A program made the translations under genes and the position numbers. Below are positions 27,097 through 35,914 of a stretch of 64,000 bases of DNA, piece by piece (within the stretch, counting starts at the first letter, position 1; every line of letters begins with the position of its first letter). Under the pieces are notes generated by a model, which made no database searches, was not told where the DNA came from, and worked only from the letters and a program-made list of their open reading frames with translations. Source of the stretch: Neoactinobaculum massilliense (GTDB lineage Bacteria; Actinomycetota; Actinomycetes; Actinomycetales; Actinomycetaceae); NCBI RefSeq assembly GCF_900604955.1, contig NZ_UWPE01000001.1:310001-374000 (forward strand), read 5' to 3'.

Positions 27097-27996
27097 TTAC
27101 CCGCCAGCGTGGTGGGTGTCGCCCATCAACTGGTTGACGGTCACAAGCGTGTAGCCCTTCTGCTGGAGGCCCGTGATGATGCCGCTCAATGCTTTGACGG
27201 TGGACGGGTGCGTTTCATGCATGAGGATGATGGAACCCGGACGCGCGGCGAGCGCACGCTGGGTGGTGATGCTCACCGAGCGGTTTTTCCAATCCTCAGT
27301 GTCCACGTTCCACTGGATAACGGTTTGGCCGGCCGCCTTCGCGCGGGCTAGTACGTCCGCGTTTTGTGCACCGTAGGGCGGGCGCATGAGCATGGGGGTG
27401 TACCCCGTGACTGCCGCGAGCACATCGACCGGCCGAACAATCTCCTCCTCGAGGGTATTGCCACTGAGTTTGGTGAGCTGTGCATGGCTCCATGAATGCG
27501 TTCCCAGGGACATGCCGAGCTTCTGGGCGCGCCGCACGGATGCCGCGTGTCCCTGAATCTCAGACCCCACCAGGAAGAATGTGGCCGGTACACCCTTTTG
27601 CTGCAGTGTGGTGAGTACCTGATCCTCGTACGGCCCCGGGCCGTCGTCAAACGTGAGAGCCACGCACTTTGCCGTGGCGCAGTTGACGTTGACGTGCTGT
27701 ACCGGTGCGGTTGGTTTGGACGGTGCCGCACTCGCGGTGGCCGTGGGTGCGGCACCGGTGGCTGTAGGCGCATCTGTGGCGCGCACGGTGGAGGCATCCG
27801 GCGTTGGGGTGGGGGAGGCCGACCCTTTGCCGGGCATCGTAGCGTCCGACGTACTGGGGGCGGACGCGGTGGCCGTGCCCGGGCCGGCCGTGTCCGTCGC
27901 GGAGGTGCTGGTCGACGAGGCAGTCAAGGACGCAGCGGGAGTGCAGGCTGCCAGGAGAAGTAGGACGGATAGTGCTGCGGCGTGCTTGAAGTGCAT
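27097..27996 (-). CDS. Lipoprotein polysaccharide deacetylase (NodB domain)
   Basis: 299 residues. Lipoprotein signal ending LLLLAAC (C18), then about 85 residues of Ser/Thr/Ala/Pro linker, then a NodB domain: TFDDGPGPY (motif 1, metal-binding Asp), HSWSH (motif 2), RPPYG (motif 3), a DTEDW segment and ILMHE (motif 5). It sits outside the membrane and probably N-deacetylates peptidoglycan or another N-acetylated glycan, which often gives lysozyme resistance. AGGAAG before the ATG. Convergent with guaB3 (43-base gap). Confidence 0.92.
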   Translation of the reverse strand: MHFKHAAALSVLLLLAACTPAASLTASSTSTSATDTAGPGTATASAPSTSDATMPGKGSASPTPTPDASTVRATDAPTATGAAPTATASAAPSKPTAPVQHVNVNCATAKCVALTFDDGPGPYEDQVLTTLQQKGVPATFFLVGSEIQGHAASVRRAQKLGMSLGTHSWSHAQLTKLSGNTLEEEIVRPVDVLAAVTGYTPMLMRPPYGAQNADVLARAKAAGQTVIQWNVDTEDWKNRSVSITTQRALAARPGSIILMHETHPSTVKALSGIITGLQQKGYTLVTVNQLMGDTHHAGG

Positions 27997-28069
27997 GGCT
28001 TCCTCTCTACTGGTCTGAGGCTACTCATCGACGTGGCTACAGAGCTATGCGGTTGCTGTCCCCATTTAC

Positions 28070-28498
28070 TTACTGGTCCGCGAAGCGATACACGTTCGTT
28101 TCGCGTGCTACGAAACCGGAGCGCTGATAGAGCCTATTTGCGGCCTCTCGGGAGGGACGCGACGTCAGGTCCACGGTGCGTGCACCAAGCTCATGGGCGT
28201 GCGTCACGGCAGCCTCCACCAGTTGCCGGCCGATTCCTTGGCCACGGGCGGCATTGGTGACCACCACGTCCTCAATCCAGGCGCGGCGGCCGGTGGGGAT
28301 ATTGAACACCACCAGCGAAAGCATGCCGAGCAGGCTTCCGGCGTTATCACGCGCCACGAATAGCGACAGCGCCTGCTGGTCAAGCAGCGCCGTTACCTGC
28401 TCGCGTGTGAGAGCGGGTGCGGAGGAGGACAGCTGCCGAATGAGGGCATTGATTTCCACCGTGAATGCTTCGGTGGCGTCCCGCTGAATGGTGATCAT
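28070..28498 (-). CDS. GNAT family N-acetyltransferase
   Basis: 142 residues. Central motif VVTNAARGQGIGRQLVEAAVTHA is the acetyl-CoA binding loop (about residues 80-100), and LYQRSGFVARETNVYR is the C-terminal GNAT motif. The ATG at 28498 (MITIQRDAT) with AAAGGAT upstream is preferred over an in-frame start at 28612 inside nadE. It begins 13 bases after the nadE stop on the same strand, so the two form an operon. Substrate unknown. Confidence 0.85.
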   Translation of the reverse strand: MITIQRDATEAFTVEINALIRQLSSSAPALTREQVTALLDQQALSLFVARDNAGSLLGMLSLVVFNIPTGRRAWIEDVVVTNAARGQGIGRQLVEAAVTHAHELGARTVDLTSRPSREAANRLYQRSGFVARETNVYRFADQ

Positions 28499-28511
28499 GT
28501 GAATCCTTTCT

Positions 28512-30800
28512 TTACTCCGACGCGCCCGGGCGCACGGCTTCCGCGGGGATGGTTGCGATGTTTGCGAGCCAGGCCTCCGGCGTGGCGTCCGAGGGCATCC
28601 GCCAGTCCCCACGCGGGGAGAGCGTACCGCCGCTCACTACCTTGGGGCCGTTGGGGAGCGTGGAACGCTTGAACTGGTTGGCGAAGAAGCGGCGGAAGAA
28701 GAGTTCCATCCAGCCTTTGATCTCGCCCAGCGTGTATTCGTGGCGTTCATTTGCCGGGAAATGCGGCGGCCAGGTATTCGCTGCCGCATCCTGCCAGGCG
28801 TGCCACTCATAGAAGGCGATCTTTGACGGACGCAGCCCGTGCCGAAGCAGGTAAAACAGCGTGAAGTCCTGGAGTTCGTAGGGGCCAATGAGCGCCTGCG
28901 TGGACTGAAGGTGCCCACTGGCGTCCGCGGGGACCAGCTCCGGAGAAATTTCCTGGCTCAGAATGTCCTCAATGACGGCGGATGCGTCCGCGCCGAAGAT
29001 GTCACCCGCAGCCGTCCAACGGAGCAGATGCTGCATGAGGGTTTTCGGAATGCCTGCGTTCACGTTGTAGTGGCTCATGTGATCGCCGACGCCGAACGTG
29101 GCCCAGCCGAGCGCGAGCTCCGAGAGATCCCCCGTACCGAGCACAATCCCGCCGTGGTATCCGGCCAGCCTGAACAGGTAGTCCGTGCGCAGGCCCGCCT
29201 GCACATTCTCAAAGGTGGTGTCATATACCGGTTCACCGTGGGCGAAGGGATGGCCCATGTCCGCGAGCATTTGCTGGGCTACCGGGCGAATATCAATCTC
29301 CTTCAGGGGGATGCCCAGAGCGCGGCAAAGCCTGCCCGCGTTGTTCTTCGTGGCTGCGGAGGTGGCAAAACCTGGGAGCGTGTAGGCGAGGATGTCGCTT
29401 CGATCCCGGCCCAGGCGATCCATCGCACCGGCCGCCACGAGCAGTGCCTGGGTGGAATCCAACCCGCCCGAAACGCCGATAATGAGCCGCGGGCTGCCAA
29501 TGGAGCGGAGGCGCCGCGTGAGCGCATTGACCTGAATATGGAAGGTCTCATAGCAATCCTCATCCAGGCCGGAGGCGGATACGGCCATGAACGGGAAGCG
29601 GGAGAGAGGCCGCCTAAGCTCGCGCACCGCGGGTACGGTGGCAGCCGTAGGCGGATCCAGGCGGAAGAACACCTCCCTGAACTGGTCACGTACCTGTGGG
29701 GTTTCCTCCTTCGTGCCCACCTGCTCATGGATACGATTGTCGTCAAAAGAACCTTGCCGCATACGTTCCTGGCGCAGTACCTCCAGGTCGACGTCCGCCG
29801 CGGTGATCCGGGTGCCCTCCTGGAATCGCTCCGCGGTGGCTAGACGGGTACCGGATTCATACACCACGCCCTGCCCGTCCCAGGTGAGGTCAGTGGTGGA
29901 TTCGCCCTGCCCATTAGCCGCGTAAATGTATGCGGCCTTGCAGCGGGCTGACGTGGCTGCGATCAGTAGAGCGCGGTCATCCTCCCGCCCCACCGTGACG
30001 GGGGAGCCTGAAATATTGACCAGCACGGTGGCGCCGGCCAGTGCGGCACGGGACGCCGGGGTGACGGGTACCCACATGTCCTCGCAGATCTCCACGTGGA
30101 AGATGAAATTATCCATATCCGTGGCGCGGAAGATAAGGTGCGGGCCGAACGGCGCAACGGCCGGTGGCAGGCCGTACTCCAGATCCTCGCCGCTACCCGC
30201 CAGTGCCGTGCGCGCGGGCAGGGCACTGTAATCCTCAGAACAATCAGCCGCGGCGTGGATAGGCGTGTCACTACCCGGCAGGCCGTTGTCACCACAGGGC
30301 GCGGCAGCGGCGTCGGAAAAGAACGTGCCCACGCGGTCCACGTTCACCCCGGGAAGCTCCACGGACCCGCGGATCCCAATGCCGGAGGCGAAATAACGCT
30401 TCTCATAGAATTCGCGGTAATTGGGCAGGTAGGACTTGGGTACCACGCCCAAAATATTGCCGCGGTGAATCACCACCGCACAGTTGTAAAGCCGGTTAAC
30501 CCGGCGAATAGGCGCACCCACAACAATGACGGGGAACAGGGCCTCGGAGGCGTGCCGGACATACTCGATCGCGGCCAGCGTTTCCTCCAGTAGCGCATCC
30601 TGAAGGAAGAGATCATCCAGCGAATAACCGGTGAGTGAAAGTTCTGGGAATGCGGTCAACGCCACGCCCTGCGCGGCGGCATCCCTCGCCACATCCACGA
30701 TGCGGCGGGCATTCTCCAGCGGCTTCCCCAACGCCACGGGGAGCGTACAGGCGGCCACTCGCACCAGGCCCTGGTCATAGATCGAGTAGAAATCTTGCAT
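28512..30800 (-). CDS. nadE: Glutamine-dependent NAD+ synthetase
   Basis: Last step of NAD synthesis: amidation of deamido-NAD using glutamine and ATP. 762 residues, longer than the roughly 680 of Mycobacterium NadE. The N-terminal nitrilase-type amidase domain has FPELSLTGYS (Glu), KSYLPNYREFYE (Lys) and VEICEDMWVP (catalytic Cys). The C-terminal synthetase domain has IGVSGGLDSTQALLV (ATP pyrophosphatase loop), GTGDLSELALGW and SHYNVNAG. Extra sequence of about 50 residues (PCGDNGLPGSDTPIHAAADC region, roughly residues 170-220) interrupts the amidase domain. The ATG at 30800 aligns with the family start; an upstream in-frame extension to 30959 is not supported. Confidence 0.95.
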   Translation of the reverse strand: MQDFYSIYDQGLVRVAACTLPVALGKPLENARRIVDVARDAAAQGVALTAFPELSLTGYSLDDLFLQDALLEETLAAIEYVRHASEALFPVIVVGAPIRRVNRLYNCAVVIHRGNILGVVPKSYLPNYREFYEKRYFASGIGIRGSVELPGVNVDRVGTFFSDAAAAPCGDNGLPGSDTPIHAAADCSEDYSALPARTALAGSGEDLEYGLPPAVAPFGPHLIFRATDMDNFIFHVEICEDMWVPVTPASRAALAGATVLVNISGSPVTVGREDDRALLIAATSARCKAAYIYAANGQGESTTDLTWDGQGVVYESGTRLATAERFQEGTRITAADVDLEVLRQERMRQGSFDDNRIHEQVGTKEETPQVRDQFREVFFRLDPPTAATVPAVRELRRPLSRFPFMAVSASGLDEDCYETFHIQVNALTRRLRSIGSPRLIIGVSGGLDSTQALLVAAGAMDRLGRDRSDILAYTLPGFATSAATKNNAGRLCRALGIPLKEIDIRPVAQQMLADMGHPFAHGEPVYDTTFENVQAGLRTDYLFRLAGYHGGIVLGTGDLSELALGWATFGVGDHMSHYNVNAGIPKTLMQHLLRWTAAGDIFGADASAVIEDILSQEISPELVPADASGHLQSTQALIGPYELQDFTLFYLLRHGLRPSKIAFYEWHAWQDAAANTWPPHFPANERHEYTLGEIKGWMELFFRRFFANQFKRSTLPNGPKVVSGGTLSPRGDWRMPSDATPEAWLANIATIPAEAVRPGASE

Positions 30801-30898
30801 GGCACTAAGTGTGCCACGCAGCTCCGACACAATCGTGAAGTCGCGGGCGACGGGCCGGCGCGGTGCGGGCGGCGTCTGAAGAACGTGGCGGAACGAGC

Positions 30899-30929
30899 GG
30901 ACCACAGATGGTGGTGGTCCCGGTAGAAT
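30899..30929 (+). promoter_or_regulatory. Candidate etfBA promoter with overlapping inverted repeat
   Basis: TAGAAT at 30924-30929 is a good -10 element, about 22 bases before the etfB start. The -35 position is covered by a perfect inverted repeat, GGACCAC (30899-30905) and GTGGTCC (30914-30920), separated by 8 bases, which looks like a dimeric repressor operator. The same intergenic region must also drive nadE in the other direction. Confidence 0.4.
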
Positions 30930-30951
30930 TCCCCAAGAGGTAAGGAGATCA

Positions 30952-31713
30952 ATGACCATTGCCGTGCTCTACAAGTACACGGGTGATTCGCGTGAGCTCG
31001 CGGTCCGCGAGGACGGTGCGCCAGACTGGTCCGCGGCACGCAAGATGATCGGCGAAGATGACGCCGTGGCGCTGCAGTATGCCGCGATGGTAGGAGACCG
31101 CGCGGGCACGCATGTGGTGGCCATCACCGTCGGTGGGGACGACGCCGGCCGCCCCGCCTCGGTACGTGGTGCGCTGGTGAAGGGACCGGGTAGTGCACGT
31201 GTCATCGCGGATGATGCCGTGCTCACCTGGAATCGCACGCGCACGGCTGATCTCATTGCGCAGGTTATTGAGCGTATGGGCGAGGTCACGCTGGTGGTAA
31301 CCGGCCCGGGGTCTATCGATGAGTCCGCGCGGCTCATGCCAGCCATCGTGGCGGGTTTCCTGGGGTGGCCCTGCTTTGAGAATGTGACATCAATTGAAGC
31401 AATGGCAGGTGGCTGGAGGCTCACCCAGGCCAGTGGAACCGGCAGGAACACTATTGAGGTACGCGGTCCGGTGGTGTGTGCCGTGACGTCCGCGGTAACC
31501 ACCGTCAGCGCGCCGGGCGTTGATGTCCTGCGCGCCGCGGCCGCGAAACCCGTGGTGGTGGAGCGGGCCGACGCGTATGAGGTGGCCCCAATCGCTCCGC
31601 GCGAAATTGGCTGGGAGCGCAGACCTCAGGTGGAGCGCCGCCACCGTATAGTGACCGGCCCCGCTGCTGAAGTAGAACTGAGCCGTGCGCTGGCCGAGGA
31701 GGGTATTCGATGA
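30952..31713 (+). CDS. etfB: Electron transfer flavoprotein, beta subunit
   Basis: 253 residues, FixA/EtfB family: TIAVLYKYTGDSREL at the N-terminus (the family has VxVKxVPD here, so this copy is divergent), DAVALQYA, VVAITVGG and LVVTGPGSIDESARLMPAIVAGFLGWP. Forms a heterodimer with EtfA carrying FAD and usually AMP. TAAGGAGA just before the ATG. It overlaps the etfA start by 4 bases. No acyl-CoA dehydrogenase, FixC or FixX gene is nearby, so the redox partner is unknown. Confidence 0.85.
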   Translation: MTIAVLYKYTGDSRELAVREDGAPDWSAARKMIGEDDAVALQYAAMVGDRAGTHVVAITVGGDDAGRPASVRGALVKGPGSARVIADDAVLTWNRTRTADLIAQVIERMGEVTLVVTGPGSIDESARLMPAIVAGFLGWPCFENVTSIEAMAGGWRLTQASGTGRNTIEVRGPVVCAVTSAVTTVSAPGVDVLRAAAAKPVVVERADAYEVAPIAPREIGWERRPQVERRHRIVTGPAAEVELSRALAEEGIR

Positions 31714-32708
31714 CCACGTGGGTGGTGACCGCCGGTGCCAATGCGGCGCCAATTCTTGATGCGTTACCGGCCGACGAGACCGTGCGACTGGTGCTCGTGG
31801 AGCGTGAAGAAGCGAAAAAGACGGATTATTGCTGCCGGCTAGCGAGGTTCTCGCGCGCCTCCACCACCCACGTGGTGCTGCCTGTAAACGCGCCGGAGGA
31901 GGCAGCCGGTCCGGTCGTGGTGGCGACGGTGCGTGCGGGCCGGAGCGATACGGTGCTGCTGCCGGATACCCACGTGGAGCGCGCCTTCGCGGGCGCCCTC
32001 GCCGCCGCACTGCGTTTTCCACTGGTCGCGGATGTGCGCGAAGTGCGTCAGGGCGAATTGGTGTCCGGCCGATTCAGTGGACACGCTGTGCAGCGTGTAG
32101 CCGCGCACGGCGTGGTGGGCATGGTGTCAGGCGCCATGGCCGCCGCGTGGGAAACTGGCGCGGCGGCCCCCGCAGCCCCAGCCAAGGCGGCTGGGGCGGA
32201 AGCCGGGTGTCCGGCCGACGACGCTCGGGTGAGCCGAGATGAACCGGTGCCGGCCGAGTTGTATGCAGCTCGCGTTACCGCGGCGGCGCCGAGTGATGGG
32301 CCGCGCGTTGATCTGACGCACGCGCGGCGCGTCGTGGCCGTGGGTCGCGGTGTGCGCACGGCGGCAGACCTCGCGTTGGTGCAGGATCTAGCCGATGCCC
32401 TCGGCGCCCAGATTGGTGCCACCCGGCCCATGGTTGAGGGCGACACCGCACTGTCAGGCGGAATGGCGCTGCCGCGTGAATGCTATATCGGCCTCTCCGG
32501 CGCGGTCATTGCGCCTGATCTATACGTGGCCGTGGGTATTTCCGGGCAGGCATATCACCTCGACGGCGTTATGGACGCGCGCCTCATCGTAGCCATTAAC
32601 TCAGATCCCGAGGCGCCAATCTTCTCCCGGTGCGACTACGGGATCGTGGGTGATCTGCGCGAGGTGGTACCGCGGCTGACGGCAGCCATCCGTGCGCGGC
32701 AGGCGTAG
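31710..32708 (+). CDS. etfA: Electron transfer flavoprotein, alpha subunit
   Basis: 332 residues. N-terminal alpha/beta domain (about 1-180) and the C-terminal FAD-binding domain with VVAVGRGVRTAADLALVQDLADALGAQIGATRP, YIGLSGAVIAPDLYVAVGISGQAYHLDGVM (FAD contacts) and AINSDPEAPIFSRCDYGIVGDL. These are the standard EtfA/FixB motifs. The start overlaps the etfB stop (ATGA). The Ala-rich linker near residues 150-170 is unusual but harmless. Followed by a long hairpin. Confidence 0.92.
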   Translation: MTTWVVTAGANAAPILDALPADETVRLVLVEREEAKKTDYCCRLARFSRASTTHVVLPVNAPEEAAGPVVVATVRAGRSDTVLLPDTHVERAFAGALAAALRFPLVADVREVRQGELVSGRFSGHAVQRVAAHGVVGMVSGAMAAAWETGAAAPAAPAKAAGAEAGCPADDARVSRDEPVPAELYAARVTAAAPSDGPRVDLTHARRVVAVGRGVRTAADLALVQDLADALGAQIGATRPMVEGDTALSGGMALPRECYIGLSGAVIAPDLYVAVGISGQAYHLDGVMDARLIVAINSDPEAPIFSRCDYGIVGDLREVVPRLTAAIRARQA

Positions 32709-32727
32709 GACACCGGTACACATCCAC

Positions 32728-32764
32728 AGGAGGCCGGGCGGAGAAACTCTCCGCCCGGCCTCCT
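32728..32764. terminator. Hairpin between convergent etfA and ackA
   Basis: AGGAGGCCGGGCGGAGA pairs with TCTCCGCCCGGCCTCCT (17 bp, 3-base loop). There is no long T-run, but the position between converging genes indicates a bidirectional terminator. Confidence 0.7.
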
Positions 32765-32810
32765 TATTGGCTGGTCGGGGAGGCCGCGCCTTCCCGACCA
32801 CTAGATTTCG

Positions 32811-33989
32811 CTACACCAGCGTCATGGCCTGGCGTGCGATCTCCACTTCCTCATTGGTCGGGATCACGAACACCTTGACGCGAGAATCCGGCGTCGAAAT
32901 TTCGCGCTCGGAGCTTGCGTGGGCGGCATTCTTTTCCTCATCAATCGCAACCCCAAACGGCTTGAGGTATTCAATGACGTCGGCGCGCACCACGTCGTCG
33001 TGCTCACCTACACCCGCCGTGAACGTGATGGCATCCAGTCCACCCAGCATCACCGTGTACGCGGCGATGTACTTGGCGATGCGGCGCGTGTACATCCGGA
33101 GCGCCACGCGGGCGTTCTCATCACCGTTTTCCACGAGCTCATGCACGGCGCGCAGATCGGATTCCCCGGTGAGGCCCAGCAGGCCGGACTGCTTGTTGAA
33201 CAGCTTGTCCACCTCATCCACGCTCATGCCACCCACGCGCTCCAGGTGGAACACGGCGGCCGGATCAATGTTGCCGGTACGTGTGCCCATCATGAGGCCC
33301 TCAAGCGGGGTGAGGCCCATTGAGGTGTCAATAGCGTGCCCGGAATCCACCGCGCTAGCCGAGGCGCCGTTACCGATATGGAGGACGATCTGCTTGAGAT
33401 CATCGCGGCCCATGATCTCGGCGACGCGCTGGGAGATGTACTTGTGGGAGGTGCCGTGGGCGCCGTAGCGGCGAATGTTGTACTTGTCCGCCACCTCGCG
33501 GTTGAGGGCGTAGCGCGCTGCCTCCTCGGGGAGGGACTGGAAGAACGCGGTATCGAACACCACCACGTGCGGAGTGTCCGGGAACAGTTCCCGGGCGGCA
33601 CGGATGCCGGTGAGCGCCGGTCCGTTGTGAAGCGGTGCGAGCGGGGTGAGGTCCTCGATCTTCTTTTCCACTTCGTCGGTCACCAGAGCCGGACCATCAA
33701 AATACTTGCCACCCTGCACTACGCGGTGCCCCACGGCCGCCACGTTCGAGGTCTCCAGGTTCGGCCCGAACTGCCCGAAGAACTCGATGAGCTTCTCCAT
33801 GCCTACCTTGTGGTCGGGGATGGCGCCCGTGAACTCGTGCTTCTCGCCGTTCACCTCATGCTTGAGGTGCCCGTTCTCGCCTTGACCGATGCGCTCCACC
33901 AGGCCCACGGCCAGGGCTTCGCCGCTCTCGGGGTCCACCAGCTGGTACTTGATGGAGGAGGAGCCAGAGTTGATAACTAGAACTGTCAC
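32811..33989 (-). CDS. ackA: Acetate kinase
   Basis: Converts acetyl phosphate and ADP to acetate and ATP. 392 residues, normal length. VLVINSGSSSIKYQLVD at the N-terminus, GHRVVQGG, VFDTAFF, RYGAHGTSHKYISQR, HIGNGASASAV, MGLTPLEGLMMGTRTG (ASKHA fold). Downstream of pta on the same strand with an 86-base gap. The pair drives fermentative ATP production from the acetyl-CoA produced by the pyruvate formate-lyase encoded nearby. Confidence 0.97.
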   Translation of the reverse strand: MTVLVINSGSSSIKYQLVDPESGEALAVGLVERIGQGENGHLKHEVNGEKHEFTGAIPDHKVGMEKLIEFFGQFGPNLETSNVAAVGHRVVQGGKYFDGPALVTDEVEKKIEDLTPLAPLHNGPALTGIRAARELFPDTPHVVVFDTAFFQSLPEEAARYALNREVADKYNIRRYGAHGTSHKYISQRVAEIMGRDDLKQIVLHIGNGASASAVDSGHAIDTSMGLTPLEGLMMGTRTGNIDPAAVFHLERVGGMSVDEVDKLFNKQSGLLGLTGESDLRAVHELVENGDENARVALRMYTRRIAKYIAAYTVMLGGLDAITFTAGVGEHDDVVRADVIEYLKPFGVAIDEEKNAAHASSEREISTPDSRVKVFVIPTNEEVEIARQAMTLV

Positions 33990-34026
33990 TATGTCGCTTC
34001 TTTCTGATTACTAATTGAGATACAAG

Positions 34027-34063
34027 GGCCGAGGCACTGACGCTACCGCGCCGTGCCTCGGCC
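34027..34063 (-). terminator. Inverted repeat between pta and ackA
   Basis: GGCCGAGGCAC (34027-34037) and GTGCCTCGGCC (34053-34063) are perfect complements around a 15-base loop. In the transcription direction it is followed by CTTGT, a poor T-run. It may be a partial terminator or an mRNA-stability element setting different levels of Pta and AckA. Confidence 0.45.
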
Positions 34064-34075
34064 TATTGAGCCTGG

Positions 34076-35698
34076 CTAGGCCTGCTGGGCCTGAATCGCC
34101 GTGATGGCTACCGTGTTGATGATGTCCTCCACGAGCGCGCCGCGGGAGAGGTCATTGACCGGCTTGTTGAGGCCCTGGAGAAGTGGCCCAATGGCTACGG
34201 CTCCAGAGGAACGCTGCACGGCCTTGTAGCCGATGTTGCCCGCATTCAAGGTTGGGAAGATGAATACGTTGGCGCGGCCGGCCACGGGGCTACCCGGAAG
34301 CTTCTTATCCGCAACCGCCGGGGACACGGCGGCGTCGAACTGAATCGGGCCCTCGATTGCCAGGTCGGGGTTCTGCTCCTTGGCGAGGCGCGTGGCCTCC
34401 ACCACGGCGTCGACATCCGGTCCCTTACCAGAGGTACCGGTGGAGTAGGAGAGCATGGCCACCTTGGGATCCACGCCGAAGGCACGCGCCGTTTCAGCGG
34501 AGGAGCGCGCAATATCCGCCAGGTCCTCGGGGGTGGGGTTGGTGTTGACGGCGCAATCGGCGAACACCCATACGCGATCCTCAAGCAGCATGAGGAAGGA
34601 ACCGGACACGGCGCGCGTGCCGGGCTTCGTCTTGATGGTCTGGAAGGACGGCACGATCGTGTTGGCGGTGGTGTGGTTTGCGCCGGACACCATGCCGTCG
34701 GCCTCGCCCATGTACACCATCATGGTGCCGAAGTAGGAGGGGTCCTTGAGCTTCTCCACGGCCTGCTCGTAGGTGACGCCCTTCTTGGCGCGCAGTTCGG
34801 CGAACTTCGTGGCGTACCGCTGCACGCGTTCCGGATCATCAAGGGCGACGATCTGGGCGGCGTCGATATTGATATTCAGTTCCTTCGCGCGGGCGCGGAC
34901 ACTCGCCTCGTCGCCCACCAGCACGATGTTGGCCACATCCCTGGCCAGGAGCTCGGCCGTGGCGTACAGGATGCGATCATCCTCGGCCTCGGGCATGACG
35001 ATGGTCTTCTTATCCTGATGAGCGCGGGCGATGAGACCGGCCTGGAACGCGAGCGGCGTGACCACGGTAGAGCCGTGCTCCACGGCGGCAATCAGCGTGC
35101 GCGCATCCTGGCCGTCAAAGGCCGCCTGCGTTCCCTCGGGAACAAGCACCGTGGGGGTGGAGCCGAGGTCCAGGCTGAGGTTGGCGGCGGCGTCGGCAAC
35201 GATGAGCGCGGTGACCGGGGCGTGAGCGGACTCGATTTCGCGAATAGCCGCCTGCGTGCGGAGGCGCACCTGAGTCGGCGTACGGAGCGCACCGGATACG
35301 ACGGCTGCCACGGAGGTACCCAGGTTGGCTGCGGCACGGCCGGTGCGGGCCAGCACCCCGGGGATCTCGGGATCGTTGTCCAGCACGCCCAGGATTAGTA
35401 CGGCATCAAAGGACTCGGCGTACTTCACGTAGCGGGTGATGAGCTGGTTCATGGCCGCGGTCTCGTCGTCAATGTAGGAGGTGCGGGTGACACCCCAGGC
35501 GTTTTCGAGATCCTCGCTGCGGCCCGCCTGCTCCAGCAGAGTGGTGAAAGCCGTATCGTTTGCCACCGGACCATTGGTGAACGCACGGAACACACCCACC
35601 TTCTGGTAGGTAGATTGCAGCACGCTCAGGTAAGCGGAAGCCACCGCTTGCGTTCCCGCGTTGCCTTCAACGGCGGTGAAGTAGATGCTCTTTGGCAC
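34076..35698 (-). CDS. pta: Phosphate acetyltransferase (short form)
   Basis: Makes acetyl phosphate from acetyl-CoA. 540 residues, against about 690-715 for the usual long actinobacterial and enterobacterial enzyme. The C-terminal catalytic PTA_PTB domain (about 215-540) is complete: VTPLAFQAGLIARA, KTIVMPEAEDDRIL, GTMMVYMGEADGMVSGA, AVNTNPTPEDLADIA, GPIQFDAAV. The N-terminal AAA-like domain (about 1-200) starts SIYFTAVEGNAGTQAV, where the P-loop GKS is lost. The intervening DRTGG domain appears to be missing. AAAGGAT lies upstream of the ATG. Confidence 0.94.
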   Translation of the reverse strand: MPKSIYFTAVEGNAGTQAVASAYLSVLQSTYQKVGVFRAFTNGPVANDTAFTTLLEQAGRSEDLENAWGVTRTSYIDDETAAMNQLITRYVKYAESFDAVLILGVLDNDPEIPGVLARTGRAAANLGTSVAAVVSGALRTPTQVRLRTQAAIREIESAHAPVTALIVADAAANLSLDLGSTPTVLVPEGTQAAFDGQDARTLIAAVEHGSTVVTPLAFQAGLIARAHQDKKTIVMPEAEDDRILYATAELLARDVANIVLVGDEASVRARAKELNINIDAAQIVALDDPERVQRYATKFAELRAKKGVTYEQAVEKLKDPSYFGTMMVYMGEADGMVSGANHTTANTIVPSFQTIKTKPGTRAVSGSFLMLLEDRVWVFADCAVNTNPTPEDLADIARSSAETARAFGVDPKVAMLSYSTGTSGKGPDVDAVVEATRLAKEQNPDLAIEGPIQFDAAVSPAVADKKLPGSPVAGRANVFIFPTLNAGNIGYKAVQRSSGAVAIGPLLQGLNKPVNDLSRGALVEDIINTVAITAIQAQQA

Positions 35699-35902
35699 TT
35701 TACGAATCCTTTCAACTGGCGTAAATCAAGAGATTTGCCTCTTCGTATTCTGGCACACCTCAGCCTCTATCACCGAAAGCAGTGGGCGGAGCATACGGCG
35801 TCGCCGGGTAGTGAGAGTTTTCACGACGCCGCCGGTGTCCGGAGCGCCCGGCGGCGTGGCGGTGGTATCGACCGCAATTCGCACGCCGTGGCCGGACCCC
35901 GG

Positions 35903-35908
35903 TAAGGT
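35903..35908 (+). promoter_or_regulatory. Putative -10 element of guaA (leaderless)
   Basis: TAAGGT ends 6 nt before the guaA GTG, with no Shine-Dalgarno. An ACGACGCC motif lies 72 bases further upstream (35823-35830). Confidence 0.4.
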
Positions 35909-35914
35909 ACAAGC

